From Annulohypoxylon bovei var. microspora (Eukaryota > Ascomycota > Sordariomycetes > Xylariales > Hypoxylaceae), in assembly GCA_022836615.1 (NCBI GenBank), contig MU405341.1, forward strand, positions 1 through 64,000: 64,000 nucleotides of DNA, read 5' to 3'. The notes beneath the pieces are model-generated. The model was not told the origin of the DNA and searched no databases. It saw nothing but the letters and a program-made list of their open reading frames with translations. Each line of letters opens with the position of its first letter. Positions within the stretch are counted from its first letter, which is position 1. This document shows positions 1 to 11,248 of this stretch, in pieces. A program made the translations under genes and the position numbers.

Positions 1-784
1 TTTAAAAGGTCCGAAATGAATGTTTTTTTAAATACGTTTATAAAAAAAAATATAAAAATAAAAGTAAAAAAAATTAAAATAAATTATATTAAAAAATATT
101 AAAGGTTATTTCCTTGGTTTATTATTTTAACGTATGTTTATAAAAGTTTATTAATGGGAATAAAAAGTATTATTATTTATAAAAAAGAAAGTTTTAAAAT
201 TAAATAAATAAAATTTATAAATAATTAAAATAAAAATAATTTTTTAAAATAATAATTATTTTAAAAAAGCACATGCCTTTTTTAAAAATAACTTCTTTTT
301 AAAAAAAAAAAATTATTTATAATAAAAATTAATAATAAAATTTAAATATTAAGGATTAATTTAATATAATAATTTTTTAAAAGTTTAAAATTTATAATTC
401 TTTATTTTTAATAAAAAAAAATTTATTAAATTATTTAACTTTAATTTATATAAAACCTTTTAACGTTATAAGCGCCTTTTAATTTTTATTGGTTTAATAT
501 TTAAACCTTTTACATATAACAACTTGTATTTTATAATTGATTTTATTTAATAGTTTTTTGCATCATATATTAATGCTTGTGTATGCGTTGTGGTAATAAT
601 TATTAACAGTCGTGTCTCTAGTCCTTGTATGACAACGGGGAAGTAGAAACATCTGGTGTTTAAATCATAGGTATGTTCAATCTGTATTGCCTATATATAC
701 ATTAGGCCAAGTATATATCTATAATCTTAATACACAAGTTGGTAATTGTTAATATCCAACTACAAGCGATTGTTTTAAGTATTA
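1..784. repeat. AT-rich block, probable RIP-mutated repeat relic
   Basis: Roughly the first 580 bases are almost entirely A and T, with long runs of A/T broken only by isolated G or C, and no open frame on either strand. Composition recovers towards normal between about 560 and 780. The change is abrupt compared with the rest of the window. In filamentous ascomycetes this is the usual look of a repeat hit by repeat-induced point mutation; no transposon domain can be recognised, so the identity of the original element is unknown. The block begins at or before the window edge. Confidence 0.7.
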
Positions 785-2507
785 TTACAACTTAATGATA
801 AACCTGCCTCGTATCCGCTCGCCGTATATGAAGAAAATGATGGGTATCGGGATGAGCGCGAGCGAGATAAACCCGAGGAGGCTGTTGCCCCATCCAAGAC
901 CTAGGGCGTTATACATCTCGAGGCCGCCGAGGGGAAGTAGCGCACCTAGTAATGACCGGAGGACGGTCATCGCCGCCGTGACAGACGCGGCATATCGGAG
1001 ATACGTATCAACGAGGTAGTTTTGGATGCAGAACTACGTAACGTGTAAGCCTAAGACAAAAACTAGTGAATATGTGAGGTGTAAGACTGAGACTTACCAG
1101 TACACCCATTAGCCCGGCGCTGAAGATGAGAACACCAATCATAGGGACAATCCAGTGTACGGCATACTGAGTAGTCCAGCCATATATGAATAAACCTATG
1201 GGGAGTGTTAGACCGCAGGGGATCGTAAGCGCAGGTGCAAGGCGATTCTCGGGCTTATGCGCGATGCCCTTCGCTTGATTTCGCTTGACCATCAAATCTA
1301 TGAGCTGCCCGAAGCCGATAACACCGACTATGAAGCCTATTCCGGCTGGCAGAAATGTTAGGCCGTTATCACCTTCGCTAAAGCCGTATTGATCCGTAAA
1401 TACGAATGAGAAAGTTGTAATGAGGAGATATAAAATGCCGTAGGCGATGGCAACGTATAGCGACATCAGAGTGACGATTGGTGTCAATACTAGGAGTTTC
1501 ATAGGGCGGACTATGGCTACTTTGAATTGATCTATCGGGCTGAGTCTTTCCGAGAGCTTGCTCTGCAAATTATTGTTGCCTGTCTCCTTGCGGAGCCTTT
1601 CAGTCTTGCGCTCGAGAAGGACAGGGGCAAATGTTTCTTTGAGAAAGATGACGGAAACAGGTATGAAGATTCCGGCCTGTTTTCATGTTAGCTCGTACAC
1701 GGTTTGAAATGTGATGTTCTGAATAGAGTAGGCAACCTACAAGAATGACCATCAGCCAGTATACCCATCTCCAGCCGGCGGCCTGGATTAAGTAACCACC
1801 AGCGATGGGGCCAATACAAGGACCCAAGAGAGGACCTAATGACCACATAGACATGGCTCTACCACGCTTCTCGAGTGGCATTATGTCTGCAATTGTGCCA
1901 CTTCCAATGGTGATGGGAATCGATCCGGCGAGACCCATTAGTAACCGGAACGCCATTAGCATTCCGATGCTATTGGCAAGAGCAGCGCCGACAGTGAAGA
2001 GGACGAAGAATATATTTCCAACTACGTAGAGGGGCTGGCGGCCGATGATTTCGCTCAGCGGAGCTACGAGGAGTGGACCGAAAGCAAAACCCAGGATGTA
2101 TATAGAGAGGAGGAACGTGGCTACCGTAGATGAAGTCGAATGAAATTCCAGCATGATGCTAGGGATACCAGGGGCAAACATTGAAGAGCCTAGGGGACTG
2201 TGACAGGTTAATATGAATAAGTGATGGAATTTCAGGAGTATAGGGTGAAAAACACTCACGTCACGATGGTTATGATTGACACAATCCCAATATTAGTCCA
2301 TTTCTTACTATCGGGCCAGTTCATTGGATTTTCTGGGTCGTTGGGCCCATCCCACTCCACGATGTTCGGATCCTTCTCATCAGCACCGAGTTCGCGATTG
2401 TTAGGTCCAGCTTCGACATCTTTTTCCGACTCTGGCTTCATAGTTGAGGAGTCTGAGTTGGGAATTGTAGTCTGGACAGATTCCTTCTCCATCTTGTCAG
2501 TATCCAT
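785..2507 (-). CDS. MFS transporter, DHA1 drug:H+ antiporter type
   Basis: Four exons: 2260-2507, 1741-2197, 1098-1676 and 785-1033; introns of 62, 64 and 64 nt with GT..AG ends and TTAAC/CTAAC-like branch points. The coding sum is 1533 nt, 510 aa. A charged N-terminal tail of about 70 residues ends in DPENPMNWPDSKKW, the usual lead-in to the first membrane helix of fungal DHA1 carriers. Then follow the TPLGSSMFAPGIP helix, loop motif A (GPLLVAPLSEIIGRQ), a central loop with ETFAPVLLERK, and a C-terminal half ending GERIRGRF, giving about 12 membrane segments. This is the family of fungal multidrug, polyamine and metabolite exporters (Tpo1/Flu1-like) acting at the plasma membrane. Substrate cannot be told from sequence. 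It lies directly against the AT-rich block. The reading frame is intact. Confidence 0.93.
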
Positions 2508-3476
2508 CGTTAGTAGATCCGGCTCATTGGAATTTATTCGACGTCGTGAGAATCCTAATAGTTCGGAACGATCGACTATCCTAAGGAGACGATGCTACAT
2601 AAAGACTAACATAGATCTAATGAGCTTGTTAATTGTGATATATATACTGCCATAGTCGTGAAGCCATTAAGGGGTTAACGGGAAGTGATCCGGGGGGTCA
2701 TCGGGGGGTTGTCGGGACTAACATGGATTATCAAATGTACTATACAGCCAAAATATCGGAGGGTCTTCGGGGGATCAACCGAGTCTCGATTATTTAAAGC
2801 CGTCCTGAACGCTTCGTCCCGGAGCTAATTGACGTAAAGCCCGGCCAATCCTTGAACAGATCCACCCTTTTAATGCATCAATTTTAACATCACCAACATC
2901 AATGGGGAGACCAGCTCGTGGAGATAGCACAATGGCTAGAATTTTACCTAGCCGCAAAGCCAATCTGTCTGTATATTTATTGCTGCATATCCACGTATAA
3001 CATATTGTTTATGCAGCGTGGTTTTGTTCTTCCCCTCGCTTCGCCGATCTCGTCGCAACCCCTCTGTCGTAACTTCAAGGGTCATAATTACTCGGTATCG
3101 CGTAGCACTATTGCCATTCGCTCGTTCTAAACAAATAGCACGACTGTGGCTTACTCCCGCCTGGCCATTTTACTCGGGGTTATGGCCTCTGGGTAGGTAA
3201 GTGGTCGAATGCCCTAATTAGGGAAATCACTTTATCCAAATGAAAAATGCCGGTTTTAAATGCTCCCGGCATTCGCTCGGTTCTAACCTTCCATGTTGTC
3301 CTAGCTTAGACTTCGATGATCAGAAACTGTTAGCTTTTACCTATACCTTAGGTTAAGTAGGTACGTAACCTATCTTTGTCCTATCTTGAGATATAGTGAG
3401 GGCATTGCGATAAATAGATGTGACGAGGCAATAATGAGAATGTTTAAGTTGTAGATAAGAAATTTAAGCTATATCC
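2508..3476. promoter_or_regulatory. Promoter region of the MFS gene and 3' flank of the 2EXR gene; palindromes and CGG-rich words
   Basis: No credible gene. Between 2670 and 2790 there are several CGGGG/CCGGGG words upstream of the MFS gene, a composition compatible with Zn2Cys6 regulator sites. A perfect 12-bp palindrome CCCTAATTAGGG lies at 3212-3223, and a perfect 8-bp inverted repeat (AATGCCGG at 3246-3253, CCGGCATT at 3266-3273) follows. An imperfect direct copy of CATTCGCTCG.TTCTAA occurs near 3116 and near 3270. Short ORFs here (for example 2918-3130) show no family resemblance. Confidence 0.4.
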
Positions 3477-4454
3477 CTAATGAATCTCAAATTTCACCTC
3501 ATCCTGTTGGATGTCGTTGACGCGAAACGTCTCCGGATTTCTTAGGGGAGTCCAATTTTCAGCCTCGCTAGCCTTGTACGATTTTATCCGTTCGACAGCC
3601 GCCTGCGCGGCGGGGGATCTGATATACTGTTTGTCGAAGCGGACGGCGTGTTTGGAACTTGAGACCCATTGGCCGCCTCGATACTCCTCGAACGACTGCG
3701 CGAGAAGCTCAAAGTCGAACTTCTGCTCCCTCACGTCCCACCTGTCGGCAAAGTCCTGGTGCATCATACCATCGTCCTCAGTCAAACCCGCAAAATCGCT
3801 GTCTATATGGTCTCGTATCTCTTCGAGGAACTGCGGCATACTAGTCATGCGCCTGCAGTGGCCGTCGTCCACGTTGATGAAGTGGCTGCTAGAGCCGTCG
3901 GAAGGCTGCTCCACCGGCCGTAGACGACAGCGTCTCACCGGAGGTCGGAATCGCGCGGCGGTTTCAACTATGGATCCGGATGCCGGTAGTATGCAAGTGA
4001 TAGTTCTAAGATAATAATAGTGGGAGAATGCAGTCCAGAAGTAGGTGCCGTTCCTGAGGGTATGCAAGTCTAGCGCCAAGTGCTTCAAGTTCCACGCAAA
4101 GACACCGAATTTTACCCCGGGAGTTGTGGTAGGAGGCCGATACGTGGAATGGTACATGATATCTAGCTCTGGGCGGAAGTCACGGAACGGTACCGGACAT
4201 CCAGCCACCGGCGAGTATCGAAACCGCGTGCGGGATATGGCGGATTCGCGCGACTCGTGGCATACGTGCATTAGAACGGGAAAGGCTGTGTCCACGAGGA
4301 ATGGCTCAAGGAACTTAATTGGTCTATTTTCAAATTGACGTTGTGGTGTCTCCTCTGGTAACGGCCAAGGGATGCACACCTCTTGGGTGTCGTCTGGAAG
4401 GGCGTATTCCCAGACTATGCTGCGTAGCTCGAAGGGTAGATCGTTAAATGACAT
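3477..4454 (-). CDS. 2EXR domain protein (fungal F-box-like family)
   Basis: Single exon, 325 aa from the ATG at 4454. The protein opens FNDLPFELRSIVWEYALP, the typical first motif of fungal 2EXR proteins, followed around residue 65 by VCHESRESA, the second conserved motif, and by a WNLKHLALDL segment. The rest is divergent and rich in charged residues. The domain is very common in filamentous fungi and usually found in proteins of unknown function; some are grouped with F-box-like proteins, but no ubiquitin-ligase role can be shown here. An in-frame ATG at 4514 would add 20 residues, but family proteins normally begin a few residues before the LPxELR motif, so the inner start is preferred. 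Confidence 0.85.
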   Translation of the reverse strand: MSFNDLPFELRSIVWEYALPDDTQEVCIPWPLPEETPQRQFENRPIKFLEPFLVDTAFPVLMHVCHESRESAISRTRFRYSPVAGCPVPFRDFRPELDIMYHSTYRPPTTTPGVKFGVFAWNLKHLALDLHTLRNGTYFWTAFSHYYYLRTITCILPASGSIVETAARFRPPVRRCRLRPVEQPSDGSSSHFINVDDGHCRRMTSMPQFLEEIRDHIDSDFAGLTEDDGMMHQDFADRWDVREQKFDFELLAQSFEEYRGGQWVSSSKHAVRFDKQYIRSPAAQAAVERIKSYKASEAENWTPLRNPETFRVNDIQQDEVKFEIH

Positions 4455-5024
4455 CTTGAAAATAATCTGATTTTTTTCCCGCTCTGAGAGGGTTATTAAT
4501 TGAATGACAAGCATGGAAATCACGAGATTGAAATGAACGGCGAGGTTTGTTTAGGAGTGTTGATGATGAAGGCGGGGGATGTAGAATTGGGCTCTTGTTT
4601 TTCTACAGGTGTCACATGATTCGAAGTCACACCTTGAATAAATTATTTTAACGACATCTAGTTACGCACTGGAATAACTGGAATAACTGTATACAATATT
4701 GTTTAGTAAATATTCTCGGTGTTTAACACCGCTATCCTATATTGAAATAGAGACATACGATGACAGTCCATGATGCTAAGATAAAACATTATACATCCCA
4801 ACTCTAAGAGCCTTGTCTCCTTTATTAAGGATACCTCTACACGTATACGCCGACGTAGTGTATGGTATACCATAGCTTGTGAACAGGACACAATATTCCC
4901 CTATTGTCCCCGACCATTAATACCATATTCCCATCAACCACACAAGTCCTCTAATCTAAGACTAAACCGGAACGCCAGGCAATGCATCCGGAAAACCACG
5001 TCTTATAAGCTCTAAAGCCGCCAC
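4455..5024. other. Intergenic, no gene seen
   Basis: AT-leaning spacer between two minus-strand genes: promoter of the 2EXR gene next to 4455 and terminator region of the hydrolase gene next to 5024. The 62-codon ORF at 4703-4891 has no recognisable features. Confidence 0.5.
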
Positions 5025-6755
5025 CTAGGACGACACCCTTTCTCGCAGCGTCTGTTGTCGAGTTTCTTCCAACTCTTTACGGACATAATCGTTGAATTCG
5101 CTCGGGTTGTCGAGGTATAAGTGGTGGCCAGCCTTACTAACGATGACGACCTTCGCACCCCCGTTCTCCTTCCGCTTCTCCTCCGAGGTACCGTTTAATA
5201 ATGCGTTAACTTTAGTTTGCTTGAGCTTCTCCTCAGCTGCGAGACCGCCCGCCACGTCCATCCAGTCGTTCTCGCCGTACATGAAGACAATCGGGTATCC
5301 TGTCTCTTTCACGGCGGGTGAGGATTCGGTTTCGGGGGTAATGACTTGCCTGCCCACACGATGGATACGGTTGATGACAGGTCGTCGGGCATGTGCGCCA
5401 GGCGCAAGGAGATACGGTAGCGCATATTCACCGCTTCCCCTCTGTTTGAAAATTGAGTAAGCGTAATCATGGAGTGTCTGCTTTTCCTCCGGCGTTAGGT
5501 GGTTAAATCGGCGAGAGGTCCAGCCCGAAGCGACTCGTGGTCCTAATGGCCCAGCTAATCGTATAATGCTAAACGGCGATACATTGGCATCCCATAACCA
5601 GACCAGCCACGGAGGATACGGTCGCTTCTTCGGAGCATTGGCATCTGGTTCTTGTCCTTTCATGTTTCCACTTAGAGCTCCGTTGCCGTGACCTTCGGTC
5701 GTCGTCTGTTGATCTTCAGTGAATTCGTCTTGAAATGTCGATTCCGTAGGTTCTGGCATATCGGCGTTGACAGCGTAGGGGTCCTCAGGTATTCCAACCG
5801 GAGAGGCGAGAATAAGCTTGTTCAGGTGACCTGGATACTTCAGCGCATAAGAAACGCCCAAGTATCCACCTAAGGAATGGCCAAGAAGAGTAAACTTCTC
5901 GATTTTTCGAATCTTTCGCCACTCCTCCAGCGCGTCTATAAACCAGTTCTCTGCCTCCGTGATCTTTGTTGCTTGATCTTTTGCGCAGACCTTGAATGGT
6001 GGTCTGGAGGAATTACCCATTCCTAGCCAGTCCAAGGCGTAGAGTTTCCATCCCTCTGAGCGACTTAGACTCTCGAAGTTCTTGTAATAAAAACCTAGTC
6101 CGGCTCCGTATCCGTGCAGCATGACTAGTGTATCGTCAACCGGTTCTCCGATACGCTCTACCGAAAATTCATTCATAGCTCTGTTCTTGCCCGACAGAGC
6201 GACCATCGTTGACTTCCATACTCTCGGTCCGTATGGATCGATCTTTATCGACGTTTGAGTCTCACCAGGGTGTTCCGCTGATGGCACGTCTGCAGCAGAG
6301 TTTGTCGACAATGCGACGGCATCTCGGAGGTATGGGATACATGATATTACGTTACGTTCGGCGATCGTGGGGGTGACACTATTCCACTGCGATCTGGTCA
6401 GAAGAGATCAAATAATGTGACGACTACTTTGGTAACTAGGATAATGGTAGACAATAGACAATACGATAACACGTACCCATTGGTATACAGCTTCTTTGTA
6501 GCCTAGAGGGAACATCCCCATACTAGGAGGCTTAGAACCCGGTTTCCCCTCTGGCATTTGTTCTCTGGCTTTCCTCGGGGCTAACATTGGCCGTGGTGAT
6601 CTTCCGATAGGTATACTAGATGGTACGGAAATGGACTTCTCGGTGGACGCGTTAGTCTTTTGTGAGGGGCTGATGTTATCTGCGTGTTGAATTCGCGCAA
6701 CAGTAGTGACAAGCTTCCTCGACTGGATAACGGCTGATGTTGGACTTTTGAGCAT
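5025..6755 (-). CDS. Mitochondrial alpha/beta hydrolase, CLD1/ICT1 (ABHD4/5) family
   Basis: Two exons, 6477-6755 and 5025-6386, separated by a 90-nt intron with GTACGT donor; 546 aa. The first exon encodes a Ser/Lys/Arg-rich leader (MLKSPTSAVIQSRKLVTT) that looks like a mitochondrial presequence, then a GYKEAVYQWW..VTP segment found before the hydrolase fold in this family. The fold shows the oxyanion segment LHGYGAG, the nucleophile elbow GHSLGG (Ser about residue 264), an ASPVGIPEDPY segment, and the HHLYLDNP motif (H-x4-D, about residues 514-519). Relatives include yeast Cld1 (cardiolipin deacylase of the inner membrane) and Ict1 (lysophosphatidic acid acyltransferase), so phospholipid remodelling is likely; which activity applies is inferred, not shown. 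The internal acidic insert around residues 305-345 is poorly conserved. Confidence 0.9.
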
Positions 6756-8857
6756 ACCGGAAAAGTGGCAAAGCCGGCCACGCCTTGACTTATATGGGAT
6801 TACGGGTTACGGGGGCAAACTCCGAGACATTGGTAAGGAGGGCTGTGAATGGCGATAACGACTACAGTACTTTACTGTGCCGTTCCACGTATCACCGACC
6901 CAAGCAAACAGGCAGTCAAATGATGACACAACGAGACAACGTCGACCGGGAATACCTAATAGTGCGGGAAGACCGATAGCCCGACTGCTTCAATACATGC
7001 ACAGTATTGGCATGCAGGAACAGAACTCTCTAACAGATCCGAATAGGGGGGCCTTAGATCCTAACACCGTTTTTCTAGTATTTCTCTGATTGGATTGGTT
7101 GATGATTGATCGAGTCAAGACTCAAGAGACATGGTTCAGGGGAAGGAAGAAGTAGAATTTCTAGCCCGAAACAATGGACCGGCGACTTTGACAGATCTTT
7201 CTCGGCTTTTTACATCCTCCCGCTCCGGTCTATTCAGCTGAGCTGAGCTGCATATTAATAGGTACTTAGGTACCTACCTGATGTACTTATCTAAATATAT
7301 GTATTTTATATCCATCATTTCTTCTCTCTTTATATAATTCATTGTAGTTCAACTCATTGCTTTCTCAAAGGTGCCGTGTATGAAAAATAAATTAGCCATT
7401 TAAAAACACTTAAGGAATCATAACGAGGGGCTTTGTCCATTTCTCTGACGAGGGTACAATTTGCCCCCGTTATAGGTACTCCACTAGTGTACCGAATCCG
7501 GAATTACGAGTCACGATATGTTAACTCCGTTACGGAATTCTTCACCTTCCGAACCCATGTTCATCTAACCAAGTTGCGAATATATCGGTAATTTACAACA
7601 CTTTAGATCGATGTATGTAGGTATGTATGTATGTACAGTGATATTTATAGCTCACATCTACACGCGTCATACACAACTCTCTCTCTAGTCCTATTTTGGC
7701 AAACAATCTCCAATCGAGCTGACGCCTCTACTGAACTCATCGGTTTCTAAATCCTATTGATAAGACGCTACAAATGGTGGCCTTGTGCGACACTACTCGA
7801 GATATATTGCTTAATTTGTGCTACTGAATCGCTAGTTTCCTTCCTAGCTCTCCTCTCAGTTGGGTTATTCAACGATTCTTCCCCCCTCGATTTTGTGTAG
7901 ACTTCGACTGACTCTGACTTCATTTGGTCCCCGAGAATTGACAAGCGTCAACTTTTTATTTCCGACTTCTAATGAGCTGTCTGCCTGCTCATCATTATTG
8001 TATTAGGGCTATGTCTCATCACAGCTGTCAACGTCTGGGGCGATCACGTCGTGGTTGATGTGTAAAATATCGCTTAGGACTTCTCATCTTATCGCGAAAA
8101 AGGGAGTCGAAGATGAAGATGAATTCTGCGATCTCCTTGATATCGGTATATGCTTGGTACTCGAGCACACAGCCGTCGTAATGCGTTCTGACGGGGGTGG
8201 GTAACTCGTTTGAGTAGGTATAACACTTCTAGTCAATTTTCTGACTATTCATCGTTGGGTTTTGGCCTTCGATGACTATCCCACGGCCGTGGAGGAAAAG
8301 GGAGATGTTCAGGTAACCATAGGCCCCCTCACCATAGCTCGCCGATATGTGCTAGAAGTCAGACCAAAGGTAGCGGGGACACGGGATAACCCGAAGAAGC
8401 TGTCCACTCATTTTGCAATCGCTTTTCGACCGGTGTGGATATCTCCAAGCATTCCCCCCACGCCATAATAGTTCCATAGAAGAAGCGGGGCTTGAGGTGA
8501 GGAGATGCGATTTCAATATCATCACGATCGAGTTCCATTTTTACCGAGTCCCGAGGGCACGTAAAGGAAAAAAGAATGATACGAGTACCGCAAATTGAAG
8601 TTCCTGGGGATTCTGGAATAGGAAGAGGACCAACGTCATAACTTAGACCAGTGACCATGATGTCCATGAAGACGTCGGATTCCACGAATGCTCATTCTCG
8701 TCCCGGTTCGACTATGAGATGGCCGAAGGAAAAATTCATAGCACTGAGACCTTTCTAAATACTCTTTAGAGAACCGTGCTCGCTTCTAAGCGGAAGGGTG
8801 TGAGACGGAAATCGTAGGCTCTGCTAATGAACTCGGCCATTCCCTCCGGGGAACCTA
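6756..8857. other. Gene-poor stretch with weak ORF traces
   Basis: About 2.1 kb without a supportable gene. A (GTAT)n-like microsatellite lies at about 7612-7636. On the minus strand 8359-8685 is open for 108 codons with fairly normal codon usage, and its frame continues upstream past one TGA codon (near 8693) into another open stretch. This could be a decayed gene or chance. No domain was recognised. Confidence 0.4.
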
Positions 8858-9053
8858 TCAAAAGAGCATGGTTTTCTTACCCGGCTGAAATCCACCAGGT
8901 AAGACGTCATGATAGGCGACCTCGCAACTGGTCTGGTTCGTAGTAGGCTTGGTGAAACCTGGCTTGTTAGACGTAGAGGTGCTGGCCTTGTGGCCTCCAG
9001 AGCGACGGCTGGTCGAAATATGAAAATCTGTAGAAGGCTTGCGTGGGTCCATG
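8858..9053 (-). CDS. Possible small hypothetical protein
   Basis: An ATG at 9053 opens a 64-residue frame rich in Ser, Thr, Lys and Gly (starts MDPRKPSTDFHIS, contains CEVAYHDVLPGGFQPG). Near its end a good donor GGTAAG occurs at about 8879; splicing to an acceptor about 57 nt downstream would replace the last residues by a short tail ending HPSA. There is no signal peptide, no membrane segment and no family resemblance. Evidence is limited to codon composition and a plausible splice site. Confidence 0.25.
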
Positions 9054-9994
9054 ATGAGATGGGATAAGTTACAGGTTGTAAAGTGTATTTTGAGCGTTAG
9101 GTCAGAGGATATTTGAAGTGTTGGCACGCAAGAAGAAAGAAAAGAAAAAGCCGAGGAGTTTGGGGGAGGATGGATTTAAATATATATGTCAAGTAAAGTC
9201 TTGATCGAACCATATGTACTTACCTAGGTACGACTGTTAGACAAGATGAGATGAGATGAGATGATAAAATACCCGAACAATAAAACTAGACCGGTTCTGA
9301 ATAGAGCAGGTGGTACAGGTTAGGAAGATTCTGTTGTCGCAAAGATCGTCACCGCGATACGTCAGCATATATGCACCGATCGATGCAGAACAAGAGACGA
9401 CTCGTTGTAGGGCATCAAGATTCCTGCAACTATTGCGTCAAGCTCCTTAGGCCACAAAGATCATGTGGTTTTATACCCACGGGGCTAAGATTCGGGTGGT
9501 TCCGTATTGAATCAAATTTTCATCTAATTGTAAATAGATGCTAGTAAGTCTTAGTAAATATTATCCAACAAGTTGACTAAGGGGAGCTGTATTTATTAAA
9601 ATCTACGAATTGATGCACCCACGGATGGGTATTGTGGATTATGCAAGTCCGGTGGTGGTACAACATGAGAGCTCCACCAACCTAAGCTATGACCATATGA
9701 CCTACCATATTAACTTACCTAAGCTCCCGCCCCTTGAAATCCAATGGTGGGGATGTACATGGTACAGTTACTTCGAATGTACTCCAACTCCAAAAAAAAT
9801 AATGATGCTCTTAATGATCTATTCCATTACAACGACATAAGGAATTTAACCTTCTACTAATACACCCACCTATGAAAGATATAAACTCATACTCCTAAAT
9901 GTACTGCTAGTCTTTGAATCACGTTGATGCGGGCTTACGTCCCAAGCCGCCTCACCTGATCAGTTTGTAGCAACCACACCGAAACGCGAGAACC
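9054..9994. other. Intergenic, promoter side of the Spo7 gene
   Basis: AT-rich spacer with a short GATGA tandem repeat (GATGAGATGAGATGAGATGA near 9246-9265) and a CCTAGGTA word near 9229. Nothing coding is seen. Confidence 0.45.
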
Positions 9995-11248
9995 ATGGCC
10001 GACAGCATCGACTCCATCGTCAAGGGCGCCCCCCAGCCCGGCCAGGAGATCAAATCTCCTCCCATGGGAACGAGCCCTATCGGCGTAGTCAAACCCGGCG
10101 ACCCTTTGAAGCATACGCCGAGTTCTCCTTCTATGATCTACCTCAACATGCTGATTCTCGAGGCCTCGCTCCGCTCTCAGTACCTCGAACTTCGAGCCCG
10201 ACGGCGCAAACACACCTTTTTTCTAAGCCTCCTGTGCCTCTGGTTGACAGGCTTTGGATACGCGCTATTCTTTGCGCCTCGGGAAGATGGCAGCGGCGTC
10301 GGAGGGTCGGTATATTGGGTGGTCGACATGACGGAGAAAGTGTGTTTCATAAGCGGTATCGTCACGGGCATACTAGTCTGGGCAACCGGCATATGGGAGC
10401 GAGGGATTAGGTGGCCTCGGCGTTGGTTTAGTATATGCAACAGGGGTTTACGCGGATTCAACTGCAAGTTGGTCGTCATTAAAAGATCATGGTGGGTTGA
10501 GCTTGTCTCGCTAATCGGCTTCTTCTTCACGTATGGCGCATTCTCTAGCAGGGCCGGCCAATACCGTTTCGTGGAGCCTTCGATACTACGCGAAGTCGAC
10601 CGCGAGCTGAACCTCACCCGCAACGAACACCCACAACTTCCGTTTGTCAGTACAGATGAAGAGAAGGGCGGGCACGAAGAGGATCTATCGCCTGGGGGTG
10701 ACTATGTCAAACTTCTTTTATGGCCTAAGCCTTTCTCGCCTAACTTTCGGGAAAATTGGGAACTCTACAGAAGCGAGTATTGGGAAAGAGAAAACGAGCG
10801 CCGAGCCCTATTGAGATCCAAGTTAAAAGCACGCGATAGACAACTTGCAAAGCAGCAGAATGGTTGGCTATGGTGGTTACCTGGACAGCCAAAGGTAGAG
10901 GACAAGCCACACCTGCACGCATCGGGAGCAGGGGATCCGGAGAAAATGCACCATCACCGGCCTGCAGTCGTCGGGAAAGATGGCAAGCGTAATAGGAGTG
11001 GCAGCGTTCGGCGGGCTAGTAACTCAGCTGGATCGTCACGAAGCCCGACACCTCCAGTGGAGTCCGAGGAAGGTGGACGCAGCAGGAGAGGCAGCATGAC
11101 CTCGCTTACTTCGGAGAAGAGACGGAAGAAACATCTTTCAACTAGCTCTAGATCGAAGAGGCCAGGTGCCGACTCGCGATCTGTCACGCCAGAATTCACA
11201 TCACCGCTTGCTAAGGAGAGCAGTATCGGCAGTAGCGAGGTTCCGTAG
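9995..11248 (+). CDS. spo7: Spo7 homologue, regulatory subunit of the Nem1-Spo7 phosphatase
   Basis: Single exon of 417 aa. After a short Pro/Ser-rich lead the protein has the Spo7 signature IYLNMLILEASLRSQYLELR (residues about 48-67), then membrane segment 1 (about 74-94), segment 2 (about 113-133, ending WATGIWERG) and a possible third hydrophobic stretch near 170-185. The motif WPKPFSPNFRENWELYRSEYW and the following Arg/Glu-rich helix are also typical of fungal Spo7. In yeast Spo7 binds the phosphatase Nem1 at the nuclear/ER membrane; the complex dephosphorylates the phosphatidate phosphatase Pah1 and so controls lipid synthesis and nuclear shape. The Ser/Arg-rich tail after residue 300 is longer than in yeast, as usual in filamentous fungi. 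The start ATG has an ACC context. Confidence 0.93.
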   Translation: MADSIDSIVKGAPQPGQEIKSPPMGTSPIGVVKPGDPLKHTPSSPSMIYLNMLILEASLRSQYLELRARRRKHTFFLSLLCLWLTGFGYALFFAPREDGSGVGGSVYWVVDMTEKVCFISGIVTGILVWATGIWERGIRWPRRWFSICNRGLRGFNCKLVVIKRSWWVELVSLIGFFFTYGAFSSRAGQYRFVEPSILREVDRELNLTRNEHPQLPFVSTDEEKGGHEEDLSPGGDYVKLLLWPKPFSPNFRENWELYRSEYWERENERRALLRSKLKARDRQLAKQQNGWLWWLPGQPKVEDKPHLHASGAGDPEKMHHHRPAVVGKDGKRNRSGSVRRASNSAGSSRSPTPPVESEEGGRSRRGSMTSLTSEKRRKKHLSTSSRSKRPGADSRSVTPEFTSPLAKESSIGSSEVP

